A stretch of DNA of 64,000 nt from Roseimaritima ulvae (GTDB lineage Bacteria; Planctomycetota; Planctomycetia; Pirellulales; Pirellulaceae). Location: assembly GCF_008065135.1 (NCBI RefSeq), contig NZ_CP042914.1:4569404-4633403 (forward strand). The letters are read 5' to 3'. Shown here piece after piece: positions 28,008 to 38,600 of the stretch. The notes under the pieces were generated by a model. That model saw only the letters and a program-made list of their open reading frames with translations, was not told where the DNA came from and ran no database searches. The position numbers were made by a program, and so were the translations under genes. Each line of letters opens with the position of its first letter. Position 1 is the stretch's first letter.

Positions 28008-28059
28008 AAAAAAACCGGCCTCCGAGGGTACCGGGCTGAAGTGGCATTCCTCGGAGGCC
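28008..28059 (-). terminator. Strong rho-independent terminator
   Basis: GGCCTCCGAGG and CCTCGGAGGCC (28017-28027 and 28049-28059) form a perfect 11-bp stem. On the minus strand it is followed by a run of seven T (plus-strand A-run at 28008-28014). It ends the transcript of the lipoprotein gene at 28097-28624 and splits the metal island into at least two transcription units. Confidence 0.9.
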
Positions 28060-28096
28060 TCGCCATTTGGCAGGAGGAACCTGCCAAACAACTAGC

Positions 28097-28624
28097 TTAG
28101 TGATCATGATCGCCGTGCGGCTCTTCTTTGAAGTCACCCGAGTAGGGTGTGCCATCAATGACACCAGCGATGGTTCCAGCGTATTCCTGAACGACGCCCA
28201 GTTTCTCGTGGTTACCGACGAAACGTGATGCTTTGCCCGCTGGGTCGCTGTCTTGTGGTGCGGCCTTCAGCGTGACTTGCATCACCGGATCGCTGATACT
28301 TAAGTCGATGGACTCAGCGTCAATCGGAACGGGCGACTTCTCGTCGGCACCAAGGATATAGACAGTGCCTTCTTGTTTGTCGTGATCAACGGTGAACTCG
28401 ACGTGATACTTTCCACCGCCCCAGTCGGCGACGGTTCCTTCATGTGGTCCCGCACCATGGGCACCGTGTGGGGCCTGTTCGGAGCCATCGTCGTGCACGT
28501 GTGTGCCGTCCGTGGGCGCCGCTGGCGTGGGAGTCGTTGTGGTTGAATCCGTCTCCTGCTTACAGCCAACGAAGCCGATGAGGCCACAGAAAACGAGTGA
28601 CAAAGTTGTGATAGAGATTTTCAT
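28097..28624 (-). CDS. Secreted His-rich lipoprotein of metal-efflux operon
   Basis: A 175-residue protein with signal peptide and lipobox GFVGC. A low-complexity Thr/Pro linker and a His-rich segment (HVHDDGSEQAPHGAHG) follow, then a beta-rich domain (about residues 70-165) containing YHVEFTVDHDKQEGTVYILG. The end is HGDHDH. A degraded copy of the beta domain lies at 23147-23374. The domain type is often seen beside CusA-like pumps in planctomycetes. A periplasmic metal-binding or sensing role is inferred. Confidence 0.75.
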   Translation of the reverse strand: MKISITTLSLVFCGLIGFVGCKQETDSTTTTPTPAAPTDGTHVHDDGSEQAPHGAHGAGPHEGTVADWGGGKYHVEFTVDHDKQEGTVYILGADEKSPVPIDAESIDLSISDPVMQVTLKAAPQDSDPAGKASRFVGNHEKLGVVQEYAGTIAGVIDGTPYSGDFKEEPHGDHDH

Positions 28625-28661
28625 TGAAAGGTTCCTTGAACGCGGTGGATTAAAAATTTAC

Positions 28662-28726
28662 GGCCAACGGCCCAGCTGGCCTCAGACCGTTGGCCTGGGC
28701 TAGGTAAACGGATGGCCCGTTGGGCC
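28662..28726. repeat. Palindromic intergenic repeats
   Basis: GGCCAACGG (28662-28670) is the inverse of CCGTTGGCC (28687-28695), with an AGCTGGCC core between them. A second palindrome, GGCCC-GTT-GGGCC, lies at 28714-28726. Together they lie between the pump gene and the lipoprotein gene and could form hairpins in the transcript. They resemble dispersed intergenic palindromes common in planctomycete genomes. Confidence 0.5.
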
Positions 28727-28761
28727 GCATCAACGTGCCGTTCACCCTAAATGAATTTGAT

Positions 28762-31700
28762 TCACATCAATTCGTCCTCCCGTTCTTCAAGTTTCGCGAG
28801 TCTCGCAGCGTCTTTACCGCTGAACTGCCAGAACAGCCCTGGGTGAATTAAAAATTCACAGAACGTTGACGTGGTCAATCCGCCGAGGATGACCGTTGCG
28901 ACCGGATAAAGAATCTCACGTCCCGGTTCCTGTCCGCCCAAAACAAGCGGAATCAATCCAATGCCAGCGGTTAGAGCTGTCATTAAAACCGGAGCGAGCC
29001 GTTCGAGGCTTCCACGCAACACCATGTCTTGCGTGAAATCTTCGCCTTCTTCTTTCATCAAGTGGAAATAGTGTGTCACCAGCAAGATTCCGTTACGCAC
29101 GGCGATCCCGCCGAGCGAAATAAACCCGACCAGACTGGCAACCGTGAGACTTTGCTGGGTGATGACCAAGGCCATCACCCCGCCGATGAACGCGGTGGGT
29201 AGTGCGTTAAGAATTTGCAGAACAATGCGGATCGACGGAAACAGAATCAACAACACGACGAACATTCCGATCACGGATATTCCGGCCAGGACGATGATGA
29301 GCTGCGTTGCCCGTTGTTGACTTTCAAACTGTCCGCCAAATTCGATGAAGTAGCCCACGGGCATTTCAACTTGATCGCCGATGCGTTGTTTGATGTCACC
29401 GACCGCACCGGCCAAATCACGTCCTTCGGTATTGCAGCGAATCACGATCCGGCGGCGGGCGTTTTCACGGTTAATCGAGTTCGGCCCAGTGCCTATACCC
29501 ACGTCCGCGACCTCGCGAAGTTCGATCTGCCCGCGATCAGGCTGTCCTTCCCGATCGGGTAGGTCGATGCGAAGCCGATCGAGATTAGCGTAGTCGGTGC
29601 GGTATTCCTCTTCGAGACGCACGAGCAAATCAAAACGTCGTTGACCTTCGAGGACTTGCGAAACGACTTCGCCCTGCAATGCCGTTTGCAATACATCTGC
29701 AACATATTCGCGAGTCAGGCCGTGCAATGCCAAATCATCGGCTCGCAACTTGATGTGCAATTCCGCCGTCTCTTGAATAGGCTCGACCACCGGCGGTGTG
29801 ATGCCAGGCACGTCCTGAATGGTTGCTTTCACTTGCTCAGCCACTCGCTGCAACGTGTCCAAGTCGTCGCCGTGAATCTTGATAGCTATCTGAGCGTAAA
29901 CGCCCGAGATCATGTGGCTAATCAAGTGCGCCAGTGGTTGCTCAACTTCGATATCCACGCCGGGCGCTTCATTGCTGATCCGTTCCCGCAAACTCGCCAG
30001 AATTTCTTCTCGTTCTGTCGGTGATTCCGGGTTCATGCTGAGGATATATTCGCCGAAATTGACAGGCGAAGCGTGTTCGTCCATCTCCGCACGTCCTGTT
30101 CTGCGAACAAAATACAAAATTTCGCCTTCGGGATTCTCGTCGTTCTTTTGCATTGACAGAAACACGGAATCAATAGCACGCGAAACCTGATTGGAAGCGT
30201 CAAGCGACGAACCCGGCGGCAGCGTCACGTTCACTTGAATGCTTCCTTCGTCGAACGGCGGCAAAAAGTTTCGTCCCAACATTGACATCTGCCATGCGGC
30301 GACGGCAACGGCAAGCCACGTCAAAACCAATAGTGTTCGAGGCATTGCCATGCTGAGCCGAATCAAATATGCCACGAGCTTCTTCAATCCGTGCAGCAGA
30401 AACCCGTCGCCCTCGTGGTGAGTTGCTCGGGATTTCGGAAGCAGGTAGTAGGACAGCACCGGCGTCACCGTCATGGACACCACGAACGAAGAAAGGATCG
30501 AAACGATGTACGCGAACCCGAGTGGCGTGAATAAACGGCCTTCAACGCCAGAGAGTGCAAACAGCGGCATAAACGATAGGATCACGACGGCTGTGCCGAA
30601 CACGATTGAACTGCGAATCTCCTTGCTTGCCTCGAAGGTGACGACGATGGCAGGTTTCTGCTGTTCGACGGGTAACAGATTGTTCTGTTTCAAACGTCGA
30701 AAGATGTTCTCCACATCGACGATGGCGTCATCGACCAGCTCTCCCATGGCGACGGCGATCCCGCCCAGCGTCATCACGTTGATGGAAAGCTCGGTGCCGC
30801 TGAGCCAACCTATAATGCGAAACGTCAGTGTTGTTAGCACCAGTGAAAGCGGAATCGCAGTAAGTGTGATGAACGTCGTACGAAAATTCAGCAGGAACAG
30901 AAACAGGACGATGATGACTAGCACCGCACCAATGACAAGCGCCTCAGCAACATTGAAGATGCCGCGGTCGATAAAGTTCCGCAGCCGGAACAATTCTGAA
31001 TTAACGATGATGTCCGCTGGCAAGGATGCTTCGACCTCGACAAACGCCTCCGCGACCGCATCGCTTAGATCGCGGGTGTCCACGTGAGGCTGTTTGACGG
31101 TCGTAAACACGATCCCCGGTTTGCCGTTTACGCTGCCATCACCGCGTTTGAACTGTGGTCCTTCGGTTACGCGAGCGACTTGCTCCAGCAACACGGCGCG
31201 TTTGGTGTGATTTCCAACGGGAACCTTTTTTAGATCCTCGATGACGACACGCGACTCAGGTCCCAAGCGGCCGAGAACGCGGATTGGTCGTTCCGTTTCC
31301 CCGGTCACTGCGAACCCGCCACTGGTATTGATGTTGCTCGCACGCAACGCTCGTTCAACGTCCTGAACGGTGACGTCGTATTCGAGTAGCGCAGTGGGGT
31401 CAATCAGGATTTGATACTGCTTGCGATCGCCGCCGAGCATGAAGACTTCGGCGACGCCAGTTACCTTTAACAGTCGTGGTCGAATGATCCAGTCGGCAAC
31501 CGTGCGAAGTTCGAGTTGCTGCTTTTGGTCGGAATAGAAGTTGGCTTCATGAGTTCGTTCGTCGATCTCAATTGTTGCCATCCCGGTAAGAAGGTTCTGT
31601 GAGCCGTTGGCACTAGCCTCGGGTTTTGAAGCCACCGAACCCGCGGCTAGCGCCCTCGGCTCAGTTGGGGACCAAGAAACGGATTTTGGATCAATCTGCT

Positions 31701-32274
31701 TCCAAGTTGACAAGTCATGCCGATCCCCGGGCAGCCAAACCACAATTTGAATTTCTCCGTTTGGGCCGACAACCATCTCGGCCATCATTTCCGTATTGCC
31801 GAGCTGCGCTAGCCGTCCTCCATTAGGGCCGCTTTGGCGATAGATGCCCGCGACGATTATTTGCCCCATGATCGACGACGGGGGCGTCATCTGCGGGCGA
31901 ATCCCGTCGGGCAAGATCCCTTCCAGCGTTGACAATCGTTCTTGAACTGTTTGTCTTGCCGCCCGAATTTCGGTTGACCAATCGAACTCGATGTAGATGA
32001 CATTCAGCCCGGCAGTCGATTGACTGCGAACAGCTTGAACGCCGTTGGCCCCCATTAGCGCAATTTCGATGGGCTGAGTCACCAGCGTCTCGACTTCTTC
32101 AGTCGCCAGTCCCGGAGCTTCGGTGATGATGACGACGCGAGGTCGGTCGAGGTCGGGGAAGACGTCGATCGACATCTGTGCGGCCAAGTACGAGCCGTAG
32201 ACCAGCACAAACAGGCTGGCGACGACGACCAGCATTCGGTATCGAAGCGAAATTTTTATAATTGCGTCAAGCAT
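28762..32274 (-). CDS. HME-RND metal efflux pump, CusA/CzcA family
   Basis: A 1170-residue RND pump. The start at 32274 has AAAGGA upstream and avoids overlap with the adaptor gene. N-terminal marks are MSIDVFPDLDRPRVVI and ATEEVETLVTQPIE. The helix 4 motif is GGIAVAMGELVDDAIVDVEN, a form found in a sub-branch of HME pumps whose substrate is less certain. A periplasmic insertion (about residues 150-250) contains Pro- and Ser-rich sequence not usual for CzcA. It pairs with the adaptor encoded immediately upstream. Confidence 0.92.
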   Translation of the reverse strand: MLDAIIKISLRYRMLVVVASLFVLVYGSYLAAQMSIDVFPDLDRPRVVIITEAPGLATEEVETLVTQPIEIALMGANGVQAVRSQSTAGLNVIYIEFDWSTEIRAARQTVQERLSTLEGILPDGIRPQMTPPSSIMGQIIVAGIYRQSGPNGGRLAQLGNTEMMAEMVVGPNGEIQIVVWLPGDRHDLSTWKQIDPKSVSWSPTEPRALAAGSVASKPEASANGSQNLLTGMATIEIDERTHEANFYSDQKQQLELRTVADWIIRPRLLKVTGVAEVFMLGGDRKQYQILIDPTALLEYDVTVQDVERALRASNINTSGGFAVTGETERPIRVLGRLGPESRVVIEDLKKVPVGNHTKRAVLLEQVARVTEGPQFKRGDGSVNGKPGIVFTTVKQPHVDTRDLSDAVAEAFVEVEASLPADIIVNSELFRLRNFIDRGIFNVAEALVIGAVLVIIVLFLFLLNFRTTFITLTAIPLSLVLTTLTFRIIGWLSGTELSINVMTLGGIAVAMGELVDDAIVDVENIFRRLKQNNLLPVEQQKPAIVVTFEASKEIRSSIVFGTAVVILSFMPLFALSGVEGRLFTPLGFAYIVSILSSFVVSMTVTPVLSYYLLPKSRATHHEGDGFLLHGLKKLVAYLIRLSMAMPRTLLVLTWLAVAVAAWQMSMLGRNFLPPFDEGSIQVNVTLPPGSSLDASNQVSRAIDSVFLSMQKNDENPEGEILYFVRRTGRAEMDEHASPVNFGEYILSMNPESPTEREEILASLRERISNEAPGVDIEVEQPLAHLISHMISGVYAQIAIKIHGDDLDTLQRVAEQVKATIQDVPGITPPVVEPIQETAELHIKLRADDLALHGLTREYVADVLQTALQGEVVSQVLEGQRRFDLLVRLEEEYRTDYANLDRLRIDLPDREGQPDRGQIELREVADVGIGTGPNSINRENARRRIVIRCNTEGRDLAGAVGDIKQRIGDQVEMPVGYFIEFGGQFESQQRATQLIIVLAGISVIGMFVVLLILFPSIRIVLQILNALPTAFIGGVMALVITQQSLTVASLVGFISLGGIAVRNGILLVTHYFHLMKEEGEDFTQDMVLRGSLERLAPVLMTALTAGIGLIPLVLGGQEPGREILYPVATVILGGLTTSTFCEFLIHPGLFWQFSGKDAARLAKLEEREDELM

Positions 32275-32284
32275 GTTGATTCCT

Positions 32285-33709
32285 TTAGTGGGCCGCGTGA
32301 GTAGTGCCGTCGGCATGGACATGGACACCGGGTTGCTGGCCGCTAGCCGATTGCGACTTCAAGACTCTATTGAGCGAGGCCGCTGAGTTTTGTGCCAAGA
32401 AGGCTCCCGATGTGATACTGCCGTCGTTGGCGATGACAACTGATCTTCGATCCTCGTGAAGCACATGAACCGGAATCTGCTTGAACAAGTCACCGTTGTG
32501 CCGGAACACGTAGGCTTCTGGGCCTTCCCAAACGACTGCTTCGGATGGCAATACAAAGACATCATCAAACTTTTCAACCGGGACGTGGATGCGTGCACGT
32601 TGTCCTGGCCGGAAACGCCAAACAATGAACGCACGCCCTTGCTCACCATACAATCGCGACTGATTGGTTAACGGAACAAAGAAGTCAAACGTACGGCTGT
32701 TTGTGTCGATAGAATTCGCCAAATGGCGAATGGTGAAAGTCTGATTCAGCTCCGGCCAACGACCTCCTTCATCCTCGGCGAACTCGACCTCGATGGGACG
32801 TTTTTCTTGAGCTGCCTGCTCAAGAAACGCGGCCTCGCGTTTGAAGGCGTGGCCGACAACGTACAGCATTTGATGATTCGACAGATTTGCGAGTAACAGT
32901 CCGGCTTGAACTTGTTGTCCCAGTTCGACCGAGAGCTCTTGCACCTCGTAGGCAATACCTTGCTCCTCACCCTTTTCGTTGATGTAACTGGCCTGCTGAA
33001 TCGCTTGCGGCTGCGACCGTTTTGTGACAGCTGACAAATCGCGAACCGGCGGAGCGACGACATCGACGGTCGAAACGAACGTCCCTGATTCAATCTGCAG
33101 CACTTGATCTGGCGTTAAGCCACGAGTGAGCAATTCCTGACGAGCCGCTTGGATCAAGGTGTTTTGTCGACTGATCTCACTTTGCAATTCGATCAACTTA
33201 GAACGCGAAACCGCACCGGTGTTGACGGCACTTGATAGTCGGTCAATCTCGGCTTGTACGATCGCCGTTTCCTGCCGCGCCTTGAACAATGTTGTTTGAG
33301 TTGCTTGCAGGTATTCACTGAATAGCCGCAGCGTGAATAAGGGTTCGCCAGGACGCATGGTGTCGCCGGGAAACGCATGAATTGCGGTAACGACGCCCAC
33401 TGCCGGTGATGGGACGCCCCGGTCGGACAAGCCTGGACGGTCAGCGATTTCACCGGGAATCACAACGGTCCGCCAGTACGTCTTAGGCCGAACTGCCTTG
33501 GACGTCAGCGATAAGTTTTTTCGAGCCTGTTCGCTGATTTCAAGCACAGTTTGCTTTTCGGCAGACTCTTCCGACGAGCTGGCAGCCGACGTTTCGCTTA
33601 CCTCGCTGCTACTGAACAATTCTGCTCGGAAGAACCAAAGCGCGGCGACAACGCCGATGATGATCGCTGGCCCGATCAAGGCTTTCATTAAAGATATATA
33701 GTGTTTCAT
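32285..33709 (-). CDS. RND periplasmic adaptor (CusB/HlyD family)
   Basis: A 474-residue membrane fusion protein: one N-terminal membrane anchor, a Ser/Glu-rich linker, then lipoyl-like and hairpin segments (GVVTAIHAFPGDTMRPGEPL, a coiled coil with QTTLFKARQETAIVQAEID) and beta-barrel domains including QRARIHVPVEKFDDV. It ends in a His-rich tail (VHVHADGTTHAAH) that may bind metal. It is ten bases upstream of its pump gene. An internal Met seven residues in could also be the start. Confidence 0.9.
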   Translation of the reverse strand: MKHYISLMKALIGPAIIIGVVAALWFFRAELFSSSEVSETSAASSSEESAEKQTVLEISEQARKNLSLTSKAVRPKTYWRTVVIPGEIADRPGLSDRGVPSPAVGVVTAIHAFPGDTMRPGEPLFTLRLFSEYLQATQTTLFKARQETAIVQAEIDRLSSAVNTGAVSRSKLIELQSEISRQNTLIQAARQELLTRGLTPDQVLQIESGTFVSTVDVVAPPVRDLSAVTKRSQPQAIQQASYINEKGEEQGIAYEVQELSVELGQQVQAGLLLANLSNHQMLYVVGHAFKREAAFLEQAAQEKRPIEVEFAEDEGGRWPELNQTFTIRHLANSIDTNSRTFDFFVPLTNQSRLYGEQGRAFIVWRFRPGQRARIHVPVEKFDDVFVLPSEAVVWEGPEAYVFRHNGDLFKQIPVHVLHEDRRSVVIANDGSITSGAFLAQNSAASLNRVLKSQSASGQQPGVHVHADGTTHAAH

Positions 33710-33870
33710 TGTGGAATTCGTTCTCGACGGATTTTCAGCGGGCAGCTCAAACCGGCAGCGAAAATCTGCAAAGACTTCCGGCTATACCGAAGTGGTGGAT
33801 CGAAACTCTTGATGAGTTACGCTACGGGGAGGCAGGTGCGACGCAGTTAAAGAGTGCGTGCACGCGTCCG

Positions 33871-34299
33871 CTACAGCCGAAGAGAGGCCGTGAGAAGATA
33901 GATAGGCATCGTCCGGTAGCGAACCGGCGTGTCACTGGTGCGCCATCGAGGACGAATGTCGACGGTGAGCGACACAGGCAACGCGATCCAGTCCGCCGAG
34001 TGGACCTCAGTCTCGATTGCCCCAGAAGTTCGCGTCAACGATTGCCCGGATGCGATTAAATAGACGGCATCTGAATCGTGGTCGGCCGCTGGAGAGAGCG
34101 AGTCGCTGGGCGATGAAGATTCGCTTTCGTCAGCATGCTCATGGTGGTCGCCATGGGCGTGATCGTGAGCATGCAAATGCACGTGTGGACGAAGGGCATG
34201 ACCGTCCGGCTCAGCCACACCGCTACCCGCGTGCGAATGAGGCAAGCATTGCCCCAGCACCAAGAAGGGAATCAGCAGTAGTGAAATGAATCGGGTCAT
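33871..34299 (-). CDS. Small secreted His-rich protein
   Basis: A 142-residue protein with a signal peptide (MTRFISLLLIPFLVLGQ) and a dense His stretch (HVHLHAHDHAHGDHHEH, about residues 39-55). An acidic Ser-rich linker and a C-terminal part of unknown fold follow. It precedes the adaptor/pump pair in the same direction by about 160 bases. It is probably a periplasmic metal-binding protein; the family is not recognised. Confidence 0.65.
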   Translation of the reverse strand: MTRFISLLLIPFLVLGQCLPHSHAGSGVAEPDGHALRPHVHLHAHDHAHGDHHEHADESESSSPSDSLSPAADHDSDAVYLIASGQSLTRTSGAIETEVHSADWIALPVSLTVDIRPRWRTSDTPVRYRTMPIYLLTASLRL

Positions 34300-34454
34300 C
34301 CCAATAGTTTATCGATCAATTCAGGAATTAGCTATAGCGATCTAACAAGATCCGGCTGCCGGGGATTATTGCGGCCCTCCCAACTTCACATCATTGGACT
34401 CAACTGTGCGTCGGGTTGCATGCCTCGCCGCCGATGCGATAGCGCCAGCCAGTT

Positions 34455-35579
34455 TCATTCATTGACGAGCTCAGAACGGATCGACGAGACATCGCCTTCT
34501 ATCGATTCCCAGACCAGGACTACCGGCCCCTCGCCTGTAACCGAAGCTGCTAGCACGGGGTCGGACGCTTTCATTGCGATCGTGACTGGAGTGGTGGAGG
34601 CCGGACGCAACAATAGTAGCTTACCCTCGCGACGATCGACCCATGAAATGGAATATCCTTCATGCCCAGCCACGATCGAGGGTTGTTCGCCGCGTCCGAT
34701 AAACTTTTCTGGCTTCAAACCAACCCCAGCCGAATAGAGGCTTCGGTCGCGACGCCAAACCGTTAGCAAATCGCCGTTTGAATTTGTAGCGATGTCCCCG
34801 CCATCCATCGGACATGCGTTCAATCTCCAGCTATCCAAACCAAGCTTCTCAGCCCTGCTGAAGCTCTGGCCATCGTCTTCAGACGTAGACACGTACATGT
34901 CACGCTTGCCATCAATCAAGTTTCGACACATGACATGAACCGCGCCGCTCTGGTCAATCACTACCGAAGGATGGAAACATTTACATACTGTGCCGGATGG
35001 CGAAGTGTAGACGTGAACGTTTTTCTCCCAAGTCTTGCCAAGGTCTTTCGATCTTGCCCCATAGACTTGTGTTCGACCATTTCGTAGATCAAGCCAGGTG
35101 CATAACAGCAGTCTGTCGCTACCAATCGCAAGGTCGTGCAATCCTTCGCGAGCCGATCTTCTTTCATCGTTCACGTCGACCGAGTCACTCCACGATTTAC
35201 CGCCGTCGAGTGAATGCCACGCGAGTACGTTGCCGGTTTCGTGGCTAATGGCAGTAATGGCAACGTGATCGTCAATCGCGACGATTCGAGGTCCCCGTCT
35301 CATGCCCAATGCTAATTTTGGAGCCTGACCCACCTTAGTTGGCGACGTGTATGTTCGGCCTCGATCTGTGGATTTGCAGAAGTAGATGGTCTCTCCCGCT
35401 CCAAACGTAACAACGATCGTTCCAGTATTACTGACAGCCGCTTGCGGTTGCCGGATTCCAGGGATCGCACCTTCTGTTACGACGACAACTGAATCGGCGG
35501 CACTGGTGATATCACCGCCAACGAACAGGGAAAGCGTTACGAACACGCAGAGCGTTGGTAACAGGGCGAGGTAAGGCAT
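34455..35579 (-). CDS. Secreted sialidase-like beta-propeller protein
   Basis: A 374-residue protein with a signal peptide (MPYLALLPTLCVFVTLSLF). A propeller follows with Asp-box repeats such as STDRGRTY, SLDGGKSW, SKDLGKTW and SEDDGQSF. The fold is that of sialidase/BNR proteins, but the catalytic residues of true sialidases were not identified, so enzymatic activity is not claimed. Lying between two RND gene sets, it probably has a role in the metal cluster that is not yet understood. Confidence 0.78.
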   Translation of the reverse strand: MPYLALLPTLCVFVTLSLFVGGDITSAADSVVVVTEGAIPGIRQPQAAVSNTGTIVVTFGAGETIYFCKSTDRGRTYTSPTKVGQAPKLALGMRRGPRIVAIDDHVAITAISHETGNVLAWHSLDGGKSWSDSVDVNDERRSAREGLHDLAIGSDRLLLCTWLDLRNGRTQVYGARSKDLGKTWEKNVHVYTSPSGTVCKCFHPSVVIDQSGAVHVMCRNLIDGKRDMYVSTSEDDGQSFSRAEKLGLDSWRLNACPMDGGDIATNSNGDLLTVWRRDRSLYSAGVGLKPEKFIGRGEQPSIVAGHEGYSISWVDRREGKLLLLRPASTTPVTIAMKASDPVLAASVTGEGPVVLVWESIEGDVSSIRSELVNE

Positions 35580-35645
35580 GTTTGTCCCTTGAGTTTGCTA
35601 AGAATGTGCGGTGACTGTTTTACGAGGATTCCATGTCGTGCGAAT

Positions 35646-38600
35646 CTATGCGTTCTCAACGAATCGTTCATCCTTGATTCCAAATTTCAACTTCCACTCC
35701 ATCGCACTGCAATACAAAACCGGCACGATGAACATCGTGATGATTGCGATGACCATGCCGCCGAAGCTGGGGATGGCCATCGGAACCATGATGTCGCTGC
35801 CTCGGCCGGTCGATGTCAGGATTGGAATCAATGCCAGGATTGTCGTCGCCGTGGTCATCAAGCACGGGCGAACGCGTCTCATGCCGGCGGTCACGGTGGC
35901 TTCGCGAGCGTGCTGGGCGTTCTCGATGCGATCCTTGCGGAAGCTTTCGTCAAGGTAGGACGCAATCACGACGCCATCGTCGCTGGCGATGCCGAACAGG
36001 GCTAGGAAGCCGACCCAAACGGCAACACTTAGGTTGATCGTTTTGACTTGGAACAGCTCACGCATGTTAGTGCCGAGTATGCTGAAATCGAGGAACCATT
36101 CGGTGCCGTACAACCACAGCATGATGAAACCGCCTGCCCATGCGATTAGGATGCCACTAAAGACCAACGAGGTCGTGATGGCCGATTTGAATTGCAGGTA
36201 AAGAATCAGAAAGATGATTCCGAGGGCTAGCGGCAACACGATCGACAATGTCTTTTGCGATCGGATTTGGTTTTCGTAGTTGCCTGCGAATGTGTATGTC
36301 ACTCCGGCTGGCAGCGTGAACTCGCCCGAGTCTATCTTCGATTGCAAAAATGCCTGAGCATCTTCAACGACGTCGACTTCTGCTTCGCCGGCCTTCTTGT
36401 CGAACAGCACGTATCCAAGCAAGAACGTGTCTTCGCTCTTGATGACCTGCGGGCCGCGCGTGTAACGAATGTCGGCGAGCTGTCCGAGCGGAATCTGCGA
36501 ACCCATCGGCGTTGGGACCAGAATCCGTTCTAGCGATTCGAGATCGTCCCGCAGTTCGCGGGCGTAACGGACTCGCACTGGGAAACGTTCGCGACCTTCG
36601 ACCGTCTTGGTAATCTGTCGGCCGCCAATCGCAACTTCGATCACGTCCTGTACGCTGCGAATGTGCAGTCCGTAACGCTTAATCGCGTCGCGGTCGATGT
36701 CGATCTCCAAGTACGGCTTGCCGACGATGCGGTCAGCGATGACGGCTGATGATTGGACCGTTGGAATTTGCTTCAGCAGCGATTCCAATTCCAAGGCAAC
36801 CCGCTCGATCGTCTCCAGGTCCGGGCCTTTGACCTTCATTCCCATCGGTGCCCGCATGCCGCTTTGCAGCATCACGATCCGAGCCGCGATCGGTTGAAGT
36901 TTCGGTGCGGACGTCGTGCCTGGAATCTGGGCCGCCGTCGTGATGGCTTGCCAGATGTCATCGGGTGTGCGTATTTCGTCTCGCCATTGCCGGAATGGTC
37001 GACCAGCGGAATCGAAGATCAGTTCACCGTCGTCGTCGCGGACATACTCGTTAGTTTCTACATCGTAGCGGAAGTTCAGCCGGTGACCGTCTTCGTCGGT
37101 TTTGTATTCAGACTTGTAGGTGATGTAAGTTTCGATCATCGACACTGGTGCCGGATCGAGCGGCGTATCGGCGCGACCGATCTTGCCGACGACCGATTCG
37201 ACTTCGGGGATCGACACGAGCAATTGGTTCTGCAACTGCAGCACGTCCATCGCCTCGCCGATCGAAGCGTGCGGCATCGTAGTCGGCATGTAAAGGAACG
37301 AACCTTCGTCGAGCGGCGGCATGAATTCTTTGCCCAGTCCCGGTAGCACGTTGGTTGCTGTTCTCCAAGGACCAGACTCCCGAACCGTCGAGTCGGACAC
37401 GCCAACCATCGAAAGTGTCTTGGGGACGAAACCGAAGACCTTGTCGAATCCCAGCCAAGCCGATCCGCCGAACAACAGGATCGCAGTTGGCAAGCATAGA
37501 AACGCGAGCTTGTGATTCAGGCACCAACGCAGAATCGGTTCGTACAGGAATCGTTGAAAGACGGTAAAGAATCCAAGGATGCCGCCGATCAATCCACCTA
37601 CAAACAAAAGGTTCAGCAGCAAACCTTTCTGCGGTCCCAATGGCAACCATTCCTGAGTCAGTAACACGCCGACTACCAATGCGGCGATCGCACTTGCTGT
37701 GTAAGGCCCGTAACGCTGGAAACGCTCGGGAATGCGTTCTTCCCATAACTTATAGGCCGACAACCCGATCAGGATCGCTCCGACCCACCATGACAACATC
37801 ATTGAAGCGGCAATGCCGAGAATCAGCAGCGCAAACCACGCTCCACGACGCAAACTCTTCGATTCGATTCGTCCACCCATCAAAACGTGGGCGGCCGGCG
37901 GAATAATGGTCAACGCCACAATGACGGACGCTGCGAGCGCAAACGTCTTGGTGAACGCCAGCGGTCGAAACAACTTTCCTTCCGCGCCGATCATCGTGAA
38001 CACTGGCAGGAAACTGACCACGGTCGTCGTCACGGCGGTCAGCACAGCACCGGCGACTTCGTGAGCCGCTTTGAAGATCACTGTCAACTTGTCATCTTCG
38101 GGTGCAGCTTCATCTAAGTATTTGAGAATGTTCTCAGTGAGAATGATCCCCATGTCGACCATTGTCCCGATTGCAATCGCGATGCCTGACAACGCCACGA
38201 TGTTTGCGTCCACGCCAAAAGTCTTCATGGCGATGAAGCACATCAAAACAGCCAGCGGTAGTAACGCACTAATAAGGAATGAGCTGCGTAGGTGGACGAC
38301 CATCACCAGGATCACGATGATTGTCACGAGGATTTCTTCAAAGAGAGCTGTGTTCAGCGTGCCCAGCGTTTCGTAAATCAAGCCCGTGCGATCGTAGAAG
38401 GGCACGACCGCGACTTGACTGGTCGTGATCCACGTCGGCCACTGTTCTTGGGGCATGCCACGAAGATGCCTCACCCAAGCATCGCTGCTGGCCGTCGCTC
38501 CCGTGATCGGTTCCAGGTCATGACGGTCGGCGTAGAGATCAACTTCATCGGCCGACGTCTTCGTGTAATCGACAAGCACTTTCGTGGGCAGGCCCGGTGA

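Noticed and set aside
28018-28091. Longer start for the SpoIIE-type phosphatase
   Set aside because: It would be read through the terminator stem at 28017-28059, while GGAGG supports the start at 27953.
34455-35579. True sialidase activity for the propeller protein
   Set aside because: Asp-box repeats show the fold only; the Arg triad and other catalytic residues of sialidases were not identified.
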